A stretch of DNA of 64,000 bases from contig JAUNPU010000009.1 of assembly GCA_030536555.1 (NCBI GenBank), forward strand, positions 41,149 through 105,148. Reading direction: 5' to 3'. Within the stretch, counting starts at the first letter, position 1. Each line of letters opens with the position of its first letter. The notes beneath the pieces are model-generated. The model was given only the letters and a program-made list of their open reading frames with translations, did no database searches and had not been told where the DNA came from. This DNA is from Eubacteriales bacterium (GTDB lineage Bacteria; Bacillota; Clostridia; Lachnospirales; Lachnospiraceae). A program made the translations under genes and the position numbers. Positions 32,970 through 41,639 of this stretch are shown here, piece after piece.

Positions 32970-34058
32970 ATGACGATGACTCACAAAGAACGTTTGATGG
33001 CAGTAAAAGAAGGAAGACAGACCGACCGCCCGGCATTTGCAGCATGGGGTCCGCACATGAATCTGGTAGACCGGAATGCGAAGGATTTTGCCGAGGCAAC
33101 CATCGCATACCAGAACACCTATCAGTTCGACTTTATCAAGCTGATGCCCAACGGCATGTACTTTACAGAGGATTTCGGACAGAAGTTAAAGAAGTCCGAG
33201 CATATCTTCGATGATACCTGGATGAACGTGGATGCATTTACTGTCAACGACCCCCATCAGTGGACCAAGATTCGCGTGCCGGACTTAAAGAAGGGCGCAC
33301 TGGCCCGTGAGATCGAGGCATGTAAGCGTGTCAACGACTATTTCCAGGGAGATGTGCCGGTGCTGGCAACCGTATTCAGCCCGTTCATCTGGATGGGCGA
33401 GATGACCGGTGGATTCTTCCATCCGGAGGTGCTGTTAAACCAGTTCAAGTATTCTGAGAACCTGATGAAACCGGCGCTGGAAGTGATCGCCGAGACCAAT
33501 GAGCGTCTGATGGAGGCATTTGTGGATGCAGGTGCAGCAGGTTTCTTCCTGGGATATCAGTGCGGCATGGCGAAGCTGATGGGCAAGGAGATGTTTGACG
33601 AGTACGCGAAGAAATACGATGTGCGCAACATCAATGCCATCAAGGACCGCACCTGGTTCAATATGGCTCACATCTGCCACGGCGACGCCGAGACCAGTGA
33701 GTGGTTCCTGGATTATCCGGTGGATGCATTCAACTGGGCAGATCAGGAGAACGGCATGCACACCATCGGCGAGATGCGTCAGCTGACAGACAAGGTACTG
33801 GTTGGCGGACTGGATCATGCCAACGGACATGACTACAAGGATCTGATGTGCAGATACCTGCCGTCCTCTGACTTTGCAGGTACGGACAGAGAAGAGATCA
33901 AGGCACACTTAAAGTCCAAGATTTACGCTGCACTGGAAGCAGGCGGAGCAAAGACCGTGATTTCCGGCGGATGCGGCTGGTCCGAAGGTTCCCTGCCGAG
34001 ATTCCCGCTGTGGAGAGAGGCAATGGAAGAGGTCGGACAGGAGCTGGCACAGAAATAA
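32970..34058 (+). CDS. URO-D superfamily protein, probable zinc-dependent methyltransferase
   Basis: A 362-residue protein of the uroporphyrinogen decarboxylase superfamily. It carries H234-x-C236 (in NMAHICHGD) and C335 (in ISGGCGWS), which matches the zinc-binding HxC-Xn-C pattern of corrinoid-dependent MtaA/MtbA/CmuA methyltransferases rather than heme-synthesising URO-D. Such enzymes move methyl groups between methylated substrates, corrinoid proteins and thiols. No corrinoid protein gene is nearby. ATG 32970 has AGAAAGGATG upstream; the frame is open far upstream but that part overlaps the M20 gene. The setting suggests a role in demethylating a catabolic substrate, which is inference. 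Confidence 0.75.
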   Translation: MTMTHKERLMAVKEGRQTDRPAFAAWGPHMNLVDRNAKDFAEATIAYQNTYQFDFIKLMPNGMYFTEDFGQKLKKSEHIFDDTWMNVDAFTVNDPHQWTKIRVPDLKKGALAREIEACKRVNDYFQGDVPVLATVFSPFIWMGEMTGGFFHPEVLLNQFKYSENLMKPALEVIAETNERLMEAFVDAGAAGFFLGYQCGMAKLMGKEMFDEYAKKYDVRNINAIKDRTWFNMAHICHGDAETSEWFLDYPVDAFNWADQENGMHTIGEMRQLTDKVLVGGLDHANGHDYKDLMCRYLPSSDFAGTDREEIKAHLKSKIYAALEAGGAKTVISGGCGWSEGSLPRFPLWREAMEEVGQELAQK

Positions 34059-34092
34059 GCGTAAAGGTGCATAAAGCAGGGAGGATATTGAT

Positions 34093-35124
34093 ATGAAGCA
34101 TAGAGTATTATTGCTGGGTCTGGGATTCTGGGGCAGCCGCTGGCTGGAGCTGATCTTAAAGACAGACCGCAGCGAGCTGGCAGGCATTGCAGGCAGCGAA
34201 AAGGAGCTGAAGCAGGCATGTGAGAAGTACGGCATCGATCCGGCAATCACATTTACCGATTTTAAAGAGGCAATCGCAAAGACTGATGCAGAGATTGCAG
34301 TGGTTGTGCTTCCGGGTGTGTTACACCTGGAGGCAGACCGGCTGGCGCTGGAGAAGGGCATGAATATCATCACGGAGAAGCCCCTTGCCATGAATCTGGA
34401 ACAGGCAGACGCGCTGATGGAGCTGAAAGAAAAATATCCGAAGCAGAAGTTCATGGCATCTCAGAACTACCGCTGGAGACCGTACAATCAGGCCATGAAG
34501 CATGCCATCGAGAGCGGTATGATCGGCAAGGTAGAGTCCATTCTGCTGGAATTTCGTCAGCAGGAGGACCTTCAGGGATACCGCGCCGGACTGGAAATGC
34601 CGCTTTTGCAGGACGTGTCCATCCATCACTTCGATCTGCTCCGGTTCTTCACCGGCGCGGACTGCAAGGAGATCAACTGCCAGGCATGGCGTCCGTCCTG
34701 GTCTCTGTTTAACGGGAAGCCCAATGCAGACGGAATCCTGCATATGGAGAACGATATTGTGGTGACCTACAGCGGAAGCTGGGCTGCAAGAGGCAAGGAG
34801 ACCTCCTGGGACGGCAACTTTACCATTACCGGAGACAAGGGCTGTCTGACTTTAGACAGTGACAACCGGGTGCTGTTCTATGAGCACAGGAAGGCAGATG
34901 CGGTGGTGATCGATACCAGCAGACAGGAAGGTGTGGAGGTCCCTCAGCCGGAGATGAAGTACACGGAGATGGAGTATGGCTTCCAGATGTTCATGGACTG
35001 TCTGGAGCAGGATCTGATTCCAGAGACCACACTGGAGGACAACTACAAGAGCTTCCGCATGGTGATGGCAGCGCAGGAATCTGCATGTACCGGGAAGACG
35101 GCTGCATGTAACCAGGCATCATAA
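34093..35124 (+). CDS. Gfo/Idh/MocA-family oxidoreductase (third of three)
   Basis: A 343-residue dehydrogenase fold protein starting MKHRVLLLGLGFWGSRWLEL, with the EKP motif in ITEKPLAMN and the C-terminal domain holding QDVSIHHFDLLRFFTGADC (metal/substrate histidines). It differs enough from the two others in the window to be an ancient paralogue. It follows the URO-D-like gene by 34 bp and precedes a membrane protein by 19 bp, so it belongs to the same catabolic cluster. Confidence 0.88.
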   Translation: MKHRVLLLGLGFWGSRWLELILKTDRSELAGIAGSEKELKQACEKYGIDPAITFTDFKEAIAKTDAEIAVVVLPGVLHLEADRLALEKGMNIITEKPLAMNLEQADALMELKEKYPKQKFMASQNYRWRPYNQAMKHAIESGMIGKVESILLEFRQQEDLQGYRAGLEMPLLQDVSIHHFDLLRFFTGADCKEINCQAWRPSWSLFNGKPNADGILHMENDIVVTYSGSWAARGKETSWDGNFTITGDKGCLTLDSDNRVLFYEHRKADAVVIDTSRQEGVEVPQPEMKYTEMEYGFQMFMDCLEQDLIPETTLEDNYKSFRMVMAAQESACTGKTAACNQAS

Positions 35125-35143
35125 CAGAAGGAGAGATATCATC

Positions 35144-36313
35144 ATGTCAGAAGAAAATTATTCCTGGAAAACACGCTTTTCGACCTGGTTTGGTCTGGCT
35201 GCGTTAGTATTCGGCGCATTCTGCGGCGGTGCCATGGCGTCAGGCGCATACGCCACCAGCTATTTTGCCAGATACGGCGGCGGTCACCTGCTGGTGTTCG
35301 TGCTGATCTTTATGACGATCATGGCAGTCTGCTGTATCCTGGGTATCAATGTGATCCGCGTCTTCAAGGTGACGGATTACAACGGATTCTATCTTGCTTT
35401 ATATGGTCTTCACAAGCCGGATTCCAACCCGGTATTAAAGAAGATTGTGGCAGTGTTTTTTGACTTTTACACCATTCTGTCCGGTATTTCCGCCTGTGCA
35501 GGTGCAATGGCGCTGTTTGGCTCCCTTGCTGCCTCCAGTGTCGGCATTCCGGTTCAGGTGGGCTCCATGATCGCGGCTGTGATGTTTGCCGTGCTGAGCG
35601 TGTATGGAGCGGCATTCCTGCGCAGATTTAACTCGGTGATGACTATCGCACTGACCGGCTGCCTGCTGGCTGTACTGATTGCCGTATGTGCAGTCCGGGG
35701 CGATGTGCTTGCGAACCTGATCGGCAACTTTGAGGTGGGCGTTGACTGGAGCGGCGTACCGCTGGCAACCGGTTACACCATGCTGATTTCCTACTGCTTC
35801 AACGTGGGCTCCTGGGGAGCGACCTTAAGCAGCTACTCTGAGAAGATTCGTGACCAGAAGGACGCCATCGGCTCCGGTATTCTGATTGCAGTTTTCGTCG
35901 GCGCGCTGTTCTTCGTGACTTCCTGCATCGTGCTTCCGTTCCTGCCGGAGGAGCTTAACTCCACGCCGATCTTGAACATCTGCCAGAAGCATCTGGGAGG
36001 CACCCTGACCATCATGTACTGGGTGGTAATCCTGATCGCCGTTATCACAACCGGACCAACCTTTGCCTACAGCATCGCAGCCCGGTTCATGAAGCTGTGG
36101 AAGAATGACGGGGTCGATCAGAAGCTGAAGGTATTTGTGATCGCACTTGCATTTATGGTAATCTGTTACTTTGTGTCCCTGATGGGACTGATGAAGATCG
36201 TACTGCTGCTGCTGACCTCCACGGGAGCGATCGGAGCAGTGTCCATCTTCCTTCCGTTGCTGATCTCTATTTTCCGGATTCATAAGATCAACCGGGCGGA
36301 GAAAGCGGCGTAG
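35144..36313 (+). CDS. YkvI-like membrane protein, putative LeuT-fold transporter
   Basis: A 389-residue protein with roughly ten membrane helices. The first helix region, FGLAALVFGAFCGGAMASG, is the broken glycine-rich helix that resembles APC/LeuT-fold transporters, and the overall pattern matches the uncharacterised YkvI group. It is the last gene of the LacI-linked cluster and probably brings in an amino-acid-like or amide-containing compound. A terminator follows 22 bp after the stop codon. Confidence 0.72.
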   Translation: MSEENYSWKTRFSTWFGLAALVFGAFCGGAMASGAYATSYFARYGGGHLLVFVLIFMTIMAVCCILGINVIRVFKVTDYNGFYLALYGLHKPDSNPVLKKIVAVFFDFYTILSGISACAGAMALFGSLAASSVGIPVQVGSMIAAVMFAVLSVYGAAFLRRFNSVMTIALTGCLLAVLIAVCAVRGDVLANLIGNFEVGVDWSGVPLATGYTMLISYCFNVGSWGATLSSYSEKIRDQKDAIGSGILIAVFVGALFFVTSCIVLPFLPEELNSTPILNICQKHLGGTLTIMYWVVILIAVITTGPTFAYSIAARFMKLWKNDGVDQKLKVFVIALAFMVICYFVSLMGLMKIVLLLLTSTGAIGAVSIFLPLLISIFRIHKINRAEKAA

Positions 36314-36334
36314 TGTGTACTGTATCAACTGGAG

Positions 36335-36364
36335 AAGGAGTCTCGGTGTCGGGGCTCCTTTTCT
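36335..36364 (+). terminator. Terminator after the YkvI-like gene
   Basis: AAGGAGTC and GGCTCCTT pair (one wobble) around a 10-nt loop and run into TTCT. The T-run is short, so readthrough is possible. Confidence 0.6.
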
Positions 36365-36437
36365 GTCCTCAGAAACTGAAAAGTGAGAATCAGAAATCAT
36401 ACATCAGATATTGAACATGACAGCGTCAGTTAGTGAA

Positions 36438-36466
36438 TTTACGATAAAAGAAATGAAGATTACAAT
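36438..36466 (+). promoter_or_regulatory. Promoter of the glycan utilisation locus
   Basis: TTTACG (36438-36443), 17 bp, TACAAT (36461-36466), 32 bp ahead of the solute-binding protein gene. No palindrome like the LacI operators is present; control is more likely through the YesN-type regulator. Confidence 0.6.
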
Positions 36467-36497
36467 AGAGTCATAAAACAAAGGGAGGTTAATCCAA

Positions 36498-37934
36498 ATG
36501 AGAAAGACAAACAAAGCAATGGCACTTGCAATGGCAGCACTGATGACCGCTTCTGCACTGACAGGCTGCGGCGGCGTGGCAGAAGAGACAACGGCGGCAC
36601 CTGCACAGGAGACCGCCGGTGAAGTTGCCGGGGAGACGGCAGCAGAGGCAGCACCGTCCGGCGAGAAGACGGTAGTGAAGGTATGGACCAAGGACAGACA
36701 TGACGCAAGCTTCATGCAGGAGAAGGTGGATGCCTACAACGCTTCCAACCAGGACAACATCGAGGTTCAGTACGAGATCTACTCCGACAACTATCCCCAG
36801 GCAGTGGACATGGTATTCCAGAACGGTGATGCACCGGATATTTTCGTATTCCATGAGCAGGTGTTCAACAACCATGTAAATGCAGGCAGATTCGCGGATC
36901 TTACCCCGTTCATGGATGAGGAGTTCAAAAAGACCTTTGAGAGCAACATGATCGATGGCTTCAACGTGCTTGACGGAAAGTGCTATTTCGTTCCCACTGC
37001 AGCAACCGTATGCCGTCTGTTCTACAATAAGGACATTTTCGCAAAAGCAGGCATCGAGAAGGCACCGGAAACCTTGGAGGAGATGGTGGAGGATGCAAAG
37101 ACCATCACCGCTCAGTTATCCGGCGAAGGAATCTATGGCTTTGCAGCAAATATGAAGGGCGCACAGTCTGCACTGAGCCGTTCTCTGATGAAGCAGGGCG
37201 AGCGCGAGCTGGGACTGAAGTTCGGTTACGACTTTAAGGCAGGTCAGTATGACTTCACCGGTTATGAGAGCCTGGTAACTGCATGGAAGACCCTGATGTC
37301 TCCGGAATGTGCATTCCCGGGATGTGAGTCTCTGGATATCGACCCGCTGAGAACCCAGTTTGCAGCAGGCAAGATCGGTATGTACATGTCCTTCACCCAC
37401 GCAGAGCCTGGTGTATATGCAAACCAGTTCCCGATGGAGCAGGAGTGGGGCTGCGCACAGATGCCGGTAACCGGCGGAAAGGTAGTGGGCGCAGAGCATT
37501 ACCAGCCGTTAAATGGTTATCTGTTCAATGCAGAGAGCAAGAACCTGGAAGCAGCATGGAAGGTATACACCGCAATCTTTGCCAACGTTGAGAACCTGAA
37601 AGAGTACTATGAGGCAGGCTTTGGTATCTCCACCGTTCCTGCTGTCATCGAGAGCGCACAGCCGGCTCAGTACTATCTGGACAATCCGGCACTGCTGATC
37701 TCTGATACGGATGCGGTATATCCGTATACTCCGGAGGAGGCCAATGTGGACGCTGTGATTGTAGAAGGACAGAATATGTACGAGACCATGGCGGAGATGA
37801 TCTTGGGCGACAAGGATATCAAGTCCGGGCTGCAGGATTTAACAGACCGTTACAACAAGGCATACCAGGCAGGTATCGCTGAGGGCAGCGGAACAGAAGT
37901 TAAGATTGCTGATTTTGACCCGATGAACCCATAA
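36498..37934 (+). CDS. Sugar ABC transporter substrate-binding lipoprotein
   Basis: A family 1 extracellular solute-binding protein of 478 residues. The N-terminus has a lipoprotein signal with lipobox LTGC (Cys at about 23), then an Ala/Glu/Thr-rich linker to about residue 55, then the two-lobed binding fold (VVKVWTKDRHDASFM; GIYGFAANMKGAQSAL). It captures an oligosaccharide at the cell surface and hands it to the two permeases encoded next. A terminator hairpin directly after the gene would leave it more strongly expressed than the permeases. No ATPase gene is in the locus; as in other Firmicutes a shared MsmX-type ATPase probably serves. Confidence 0.92.
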   Translation: MRKTNKAMALAMAALMTASALTGCGGVAEETTAAPAQETAGEVAGETAAEAAPSGEKTVVKVWTKDRHDASFMQEKVDAYNASNQDNIEVQYEIYSDNYPQAVDMVFQNGDAPDIFVFHEQVFNNHVNAGRFADLTPFMDEEFKKTFESNMIDGFNVLDGKCYFVPTAATVCRLFYNKDIFAKAGIEKAPETLEEMVEDAKTITAQLSGEGIYGFAANMKGAQSALSRSLMKQGERELGLKFGYDFKAGQYDFTGYESLVTAWKTLMSPECAFPGCESLDIDPLRTQFAAGKIGMYMSFTHAEPGVYANQFPMEQEWGCAQMPVTGGKVVGAEHYQPLNGYLFNAESKNLEAAWKVYTAIFANVENLKEYYEAGFGISTVPAVIESAQPAQYYLDNPALLISDTDAVYPYTPEEANVDAVIVEGQNMYETMAEMILGDKDIKSGLQDLTDRYNKAYQAGIAEGSGTEVKIADFDPMNP

Positions 37935-37943
37935 GTGACAGTA

Positions 37944-37977
37944 AGAGACGGGTTACAGTGAGTACCCGTCTCTTTTT
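37944..37977 (+). terminator. Intra-operon terminator between binding protein and permeases
   Basis: AGAGACGGGT and ACCCGTCTCT form a perfect 10-bp stem followed by TTTT. Located inside the operon, it probably lowers permease expression relative to the binding protein. Confidence 0.85.
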
Positions 37978-38013
37978 GTACTCAAAATTCCCAAAGAAAG
38001 GACGAAAAGCACG

Positions 38014-38952
38014 ATGTCAACCATGAGTAACCTGACACCTGAAAAGAAGAAACGTGTGATCAAGGACAATCTGCGTTCCTACAGCCTGCTGCTTCCCAAT
38101 CTGGTACTGTTTATTGCCTTTTCCCTCTATCCGGTTTTCTGGACGCTGAAATATGTATTCTACCGTTACGGCGGTTATGGAGCCAGTGTACCGAAATTCG
38201 TGGGACTGGAGAATCTGATCCGGGTATTCAGTGATGATATTTACTGGAAAGCAGTGAGAAATACCTTTGTCTATGCAGGAGCCAAAATCCTGTTCATCAT
38301 CCCGCTGGCATTCTTCCTTGCCCTGTTCTTAAGCAGATCGAGGAAGGGAAACGGGCTCCTTCAGAGCATTATCTTCGTACCGACCATCATGAGCTCGGCG
38401 GTTATGGGTCTGGTATTCTACCTGCTGTTCAATGTGTACAGCGGTCAGATCAACCAGTATCTGCTGAACTGGGGCATCATCTCCCAGCCGATCAACTGGC
38501 TTGGCAAGGAACATGCCATGAAGACCCTGGTCATCACGGCAGTGTGGGGCGGCGTCGGCAACTACATGGTGTACTTTATTGCCGGGATTCAGCAGATCTC
38601 CCAGGATGCGCTGGAGAGCGCAAGAATCGACGGCGCCAACCGGATTCAGACCCTGTGGTATATTACCATTCCCATGCTGGGACCGATTCTAAAGATCATC
38701 CTGATGCTGTCCATCACCTCTGCATTCTCCGATATGAGCAATGTGATGGTACTTACGGAGGGCGGACCGACCAATGCGACCATGGTCATGGCGCTTTACG
38801 GATATCAGTTCTTCTTCCCGATCTCAGCCGGTATGACGATTACGCCTCAGTACGGATATGGTGCCGCAGTCAGCACGATCTCAGCCGTGATTGCAGGTAT
38901 CATCACCATTCTGTACCTGAAAGCGTCCAAAAAACTGGATGATATTTATTAG
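38014..38952 (+). CDS. Sugar ABC transporter permease (MalF/UgpA type)
   Basis: A 312-residue inner-membrane permease with six predicted helices, starting near LLLPNLVLFIAFSLYPVFW. The EAA loop that contacts the ATPase reads DALESARIDGANRIQTLWYI. It forms a heterodimer with the product of the next gene. ATG 38014 lies behind AAAGGACG; an alternative ATG is at 38023. It shares the transcript with the binding protein by readthrough of the hairpin between them. Confidence 0.93.
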   Translation: MSTMSNLTPEKKKRVIKDNLRSYSLLLPNLVLFIAFSLYPVFWTLKYVFYRYGGYGASVPKFVGLENLIRVFSDDIYWKAVRNTFVYAGAKILFIIPLAFFLALFLSRSRKGNGLLQSIIFVPTIMSSAVMGLVFYLLFNVYSGQINQYLLNWGIISQPINWLGKEHAMKTLVITAVWGGVGNYMVYFIAGIQQISQDALESARIDGANRIQTLWYITIPMLGPILKIILMLSITSAFSDMSNVMVLTEGGPTNATMVMALYGYQFFFPISAGMTITPQYGYGAAVSTISAVIAGIITILYLKASKKLDDIY

Positions 38953-38966
38953 AAAGAGGTTTCGTC

Positions 38967-39809
38967 ATGAATAAGAAGAAAAAGATTGTTTTAGAAATCC
39001 TGACCTATGCATTTCTGCTTACCATGGTGGTATTTACGGTGTATCCGATCGTTTACACCATATTCGGTTCCCTAAAGACCAACAGTGAGCTGACCTTGGG
39101 CGGCGGCTTCTTTCCGAAGGAATGGCACTTTGACAACTATGTGCAGGCATTTGTGCAGGCAGACTTCGCCCATTATACCATGAACAGTGTGGTGGTCAGC
39201 GTGTCTGTGATGATCATTGCCACCATCACCTGTGCGCTGGCGGGATTTGTATTTGCCAGAAGAGAATTTGTGGGAAAGAAGCTGATTATGGGTGCTTATG
39301 TGGCGCTGATGTTCATTGCACTTGGGTCCGTAACCCTGTACCCGATCTACTCCCTGCTGACGGCACTGCACTTAAATAAGAGCGTGGCTGGTCTGATCCT
39401 GGCGCTGGTAGGCGGTCAGGCTTCCAACGTGATGCTGGTCATGGGCTTTGTAAAAAGTATCCCAAAGGAGTTAGACGAGGCGGCAACCATCGACGGAGCC
39501 AGCATATACGGGATCTTTTTTAAGATCATCATGCCGTTAATCAAGCCGATCATGGCGGTTGTGGCGCTGTTCTCCTTCCGCTACGCGTGGAACGACTACA
39601 TTACAACCCTCATTATGAGTATTTCACTGCCGAAGCTCAGAACCCTGACGGTGGCAGTTGTACAGTTAAAATATTCCGCCAATGCTGCGGCAGAGTGGCA
39701 CATTATGCTGGCGGGTGCATCCATTGCGATCATCCCGATCCTGATCGTGTACTTCTTCTGCAACAAGCAGTTCATCGGCGGTCTGACAGCAGGTGCTGTA
39801 AAAGGATAA
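38967..39809 (+). CDS. Sugar ABC transporter permease (MalG/UgpE type)
   Basis: A 280-residue six-helix permease, the partner of the preceding gene. Family marks include TVYPIVYTIFGSLKT near the N-terminus and the EAA loop KELDEAATIDGASIYGIFFK. The short C-terminal tail (GGLTAGAVKG) is typical. It is followed 12 bp later by the sensor kinase, so importer and signalling genes are one operon. Confidence 0.93.
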   Translation: MNKKKKIVLEILTYAFLLTMVVFTVYPIVYTIFGSLKTNSELTLGGGFFPKEWHFDNYVQAFVQADFAHYTMNSVVVSVSVMIIATITCALAGFVFARREFVGKKLIMGAYVALMFIALGSVTLYPIYSLLTALHLNKSVAGLILALVGGQASNVMLVMGFVKSIPKELDEAATIDGASIYGIFFKIIMPLIKPIMAVVALFSFRYAWNDYITTLIMSISLPKLRTLTVAVVQLKYSANAAAEWHIMLAGASIAIIPILIVYFFCNKQFIGGLTAGAVKG

Positions 39810-39821
39810 GGAAATCACTTT

Positions 39822-41639
39822 ATGAAAATGATCAGGAACATGAAATTTCGCACGAAGGTAATCCTGCTCTGTGTCTGGGTGCTGCTGATGAACGGCATCC
39901 TGACAGGAAGCCTGTACTACAACTATGCATTCAAGGACACCCTGCAGAATTACTATGGGACCTCGGAGGATATGGTCTCCCAGATGAACAGCCATCTGCA
40001 CAGTGATATCCGGTCCATCACCCAGCGGGTACACGCTGCCTTTTACAACCCATCCCTGCTCCAGTCCATGAGGACCTATCTGGTCAATGGAGATGGAGAA
40101 GGATATACCAGGATACTGGGGGAGATGGCAGATACCATATCGGAGCTGCATCAGGGAGACCGGCTGATCCATTCGGTGGTGATCCAGACGCGGGATACCA
40201 TGTTCGAGAATTTTACCAGGATTCGCAGGCATGAGTTCCGGTTCGAGGAATCGGACATGTACCGGTATTTTGAGGAACATCCCCAGGACAGCATTGCCTG
40301 GTTCTCTGCCAGAAAAAGTCCGTTCTTTCAGGGAGAGGAGATCGTGATTCCGGTGGTGTACCGGTTTCGCATTGAGCGGACGGACGTGTTCATCATCGTC
40401 AGCCTGCAGCAGTCTGAGATTCAGAAGTATTTAAGGGAGACCTACACCTCCTATGATGAGATTTTCATAGCAGACCGGAATCTGGAAAATATCCTTGGCT
40501 TTGAGCAGAAGGAAAGCGCCCTTTTAAGCCAGTTTCGACCGGAAGAGCTGGAGCATAAAAACGCGGTGTGCAAGGAGGTGTCGGTGGATGGGGAGACTTA
40601 CCTTGCCACCTGTACCATTATGCCGGGCACCAACTGGCAGATCTGTGCACTGAAGTCAGCCGGGTCGCTGCTGGGCAATCTGGATAAGCTCCGGTACTTT
40701 ATCATCGGTGTGATCGTCCTGTGCATCATCGCAAGCTGTATGCTGGTGGCAATCCTGGCTGACCGGCTGACGGCGCCCTTGAACCGGCTGGCTGGCAGCA
40801 TGAAGCATGTGACGGAGGATAAGCTGGAAACCTACTTTGACTATCCCTACCGGGATGAGGTGGGGCATCTGGCATCCAGCTTTAACTATATGATCCGGCG
40901 AATCAATCAGTTGGTAGGGGAGCTGGGAGCCAGCATTGAAGCGCTGAAGCAGGAGAAGGAGATGGTGCAGCAGGTGCTGGAGCAGAAGCGAAAAGCGGAG
41001 TTAAAAGCCCTGCAGGCTCAGATCAACCCTCATTTTCTGTACAACACGTTAAATGCCATCACCTGGCAGGCATCGGACCAGGGGGCGACCGAGGTGGCGA
41101 TTCTGTCCAACTCCCTTGGAAAGTTTTTCCGGGTCAGCTTAAGCAGAGGACGGGAGCGGATTACACTCCGGGAGGAACTGGAGCATGTGACCAGCTATCT
41201 TCGGATTCAGAAGATCCGCTATGCGGACAAGATGAACTACCAGGTGGATGTGCCGGAGGATGTGAAGGAGTTATACATTACCAAGCTGGTACTGCAGCCG
41301 CTGGTGGAGAATTCCATCTATCACGGGCTGAAGCCCAAGGGGACCGGAGGCACCATATATATCTGTATCCGCAGGCAGATTCTCTCAGACGGCAGCAGCC
41401 GGCTGCTTCTGAAGGTGCGGGATGACGGTGTGGGAATCCCCGGGGAGAAGCTGGACATTCTGAATCAGGGACTGATGACCGGCAGAATCAGCCGGGACAG
41501 CGGCTATGGAATCTACAATGTCAATGAGCGAATCAGACTCAGCTACGGCGAGGCATACGGACTGACACTGGAGAGCGAACATCAGCAGGGAACGACGGCA
41601 TTGCTGACCGTTCCGGTGCGGACAACGGAGGAAGAGTAG
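39822..41639 (+). CDS. YesM-type sensor histidine kinase
   Basis: A 605-residue membrane sensor: N-terminal helix (VILLCVWVLLMNGILTGSL), an extracellular sensing domain of about 260 residues, a second helix (YFIIGVIVLCIIASCMLVAIL), a HAMP linker, then the His_kinase domain with phosphoacceptor H404 in NPHFLYNTLNA and an ATPase domain (LVENSIYHG, DDGVGIPGEKLD). It likely senses an extracellular sugar, perhaps together with the binding lipoprotein, and phosphorylates the response regulator encoded immediately downstream. Confidence 0.94.
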   Translation: MKMIRNMKFRTKVILLCVWVLLMNGILTGSLYYNYAFKDTLQNYYGTSEDMVSQMNSHLHSDIRSITQRVHAAFYNPSLLQSMRTYLVNGDGEGYTRILGEMADTISELHQGDRLIHSVVIQTRDTMFENFTRIRRHEFRFEESDMYRYFEEHPQDSIAWFSARKSPFFQGEEIVIPVVYRFRIERTDVFIIVSLQQSEIQKYLRETYTSYDEIFIADRNLENILGFEQKESALLSQFRPEELEHKNAVCKEVSVDGETYLATCTIMPGTNWQICALKSAGSLLGNLDKLRYFIIGVIVLCIIASCMLVAILADRLTAPLNRLAGSMKHVTEDKLETYFDYPYRDEVGHLASSFNYMIRRINQLVGELGASIEALKQEKEMVQQVLEQKRKAELKALQAQINPHFLYNTLNAITWQASDQGATEVAILSNSLGKFFRVSLSRGRERITLREELEHVTSYLRIQKIRYADKMNYQVDVPEDVKELYITKLVLQPLVENSIYHGLKPKGTGGTIYICIRRQILSDGSSRLLLKVRDDGVGIPGEKLDILNQGLMTGRISRDSGYGIYNVNERIRLSYGEAYGLTLESEHQQGTTALLTVPVRTTEEE

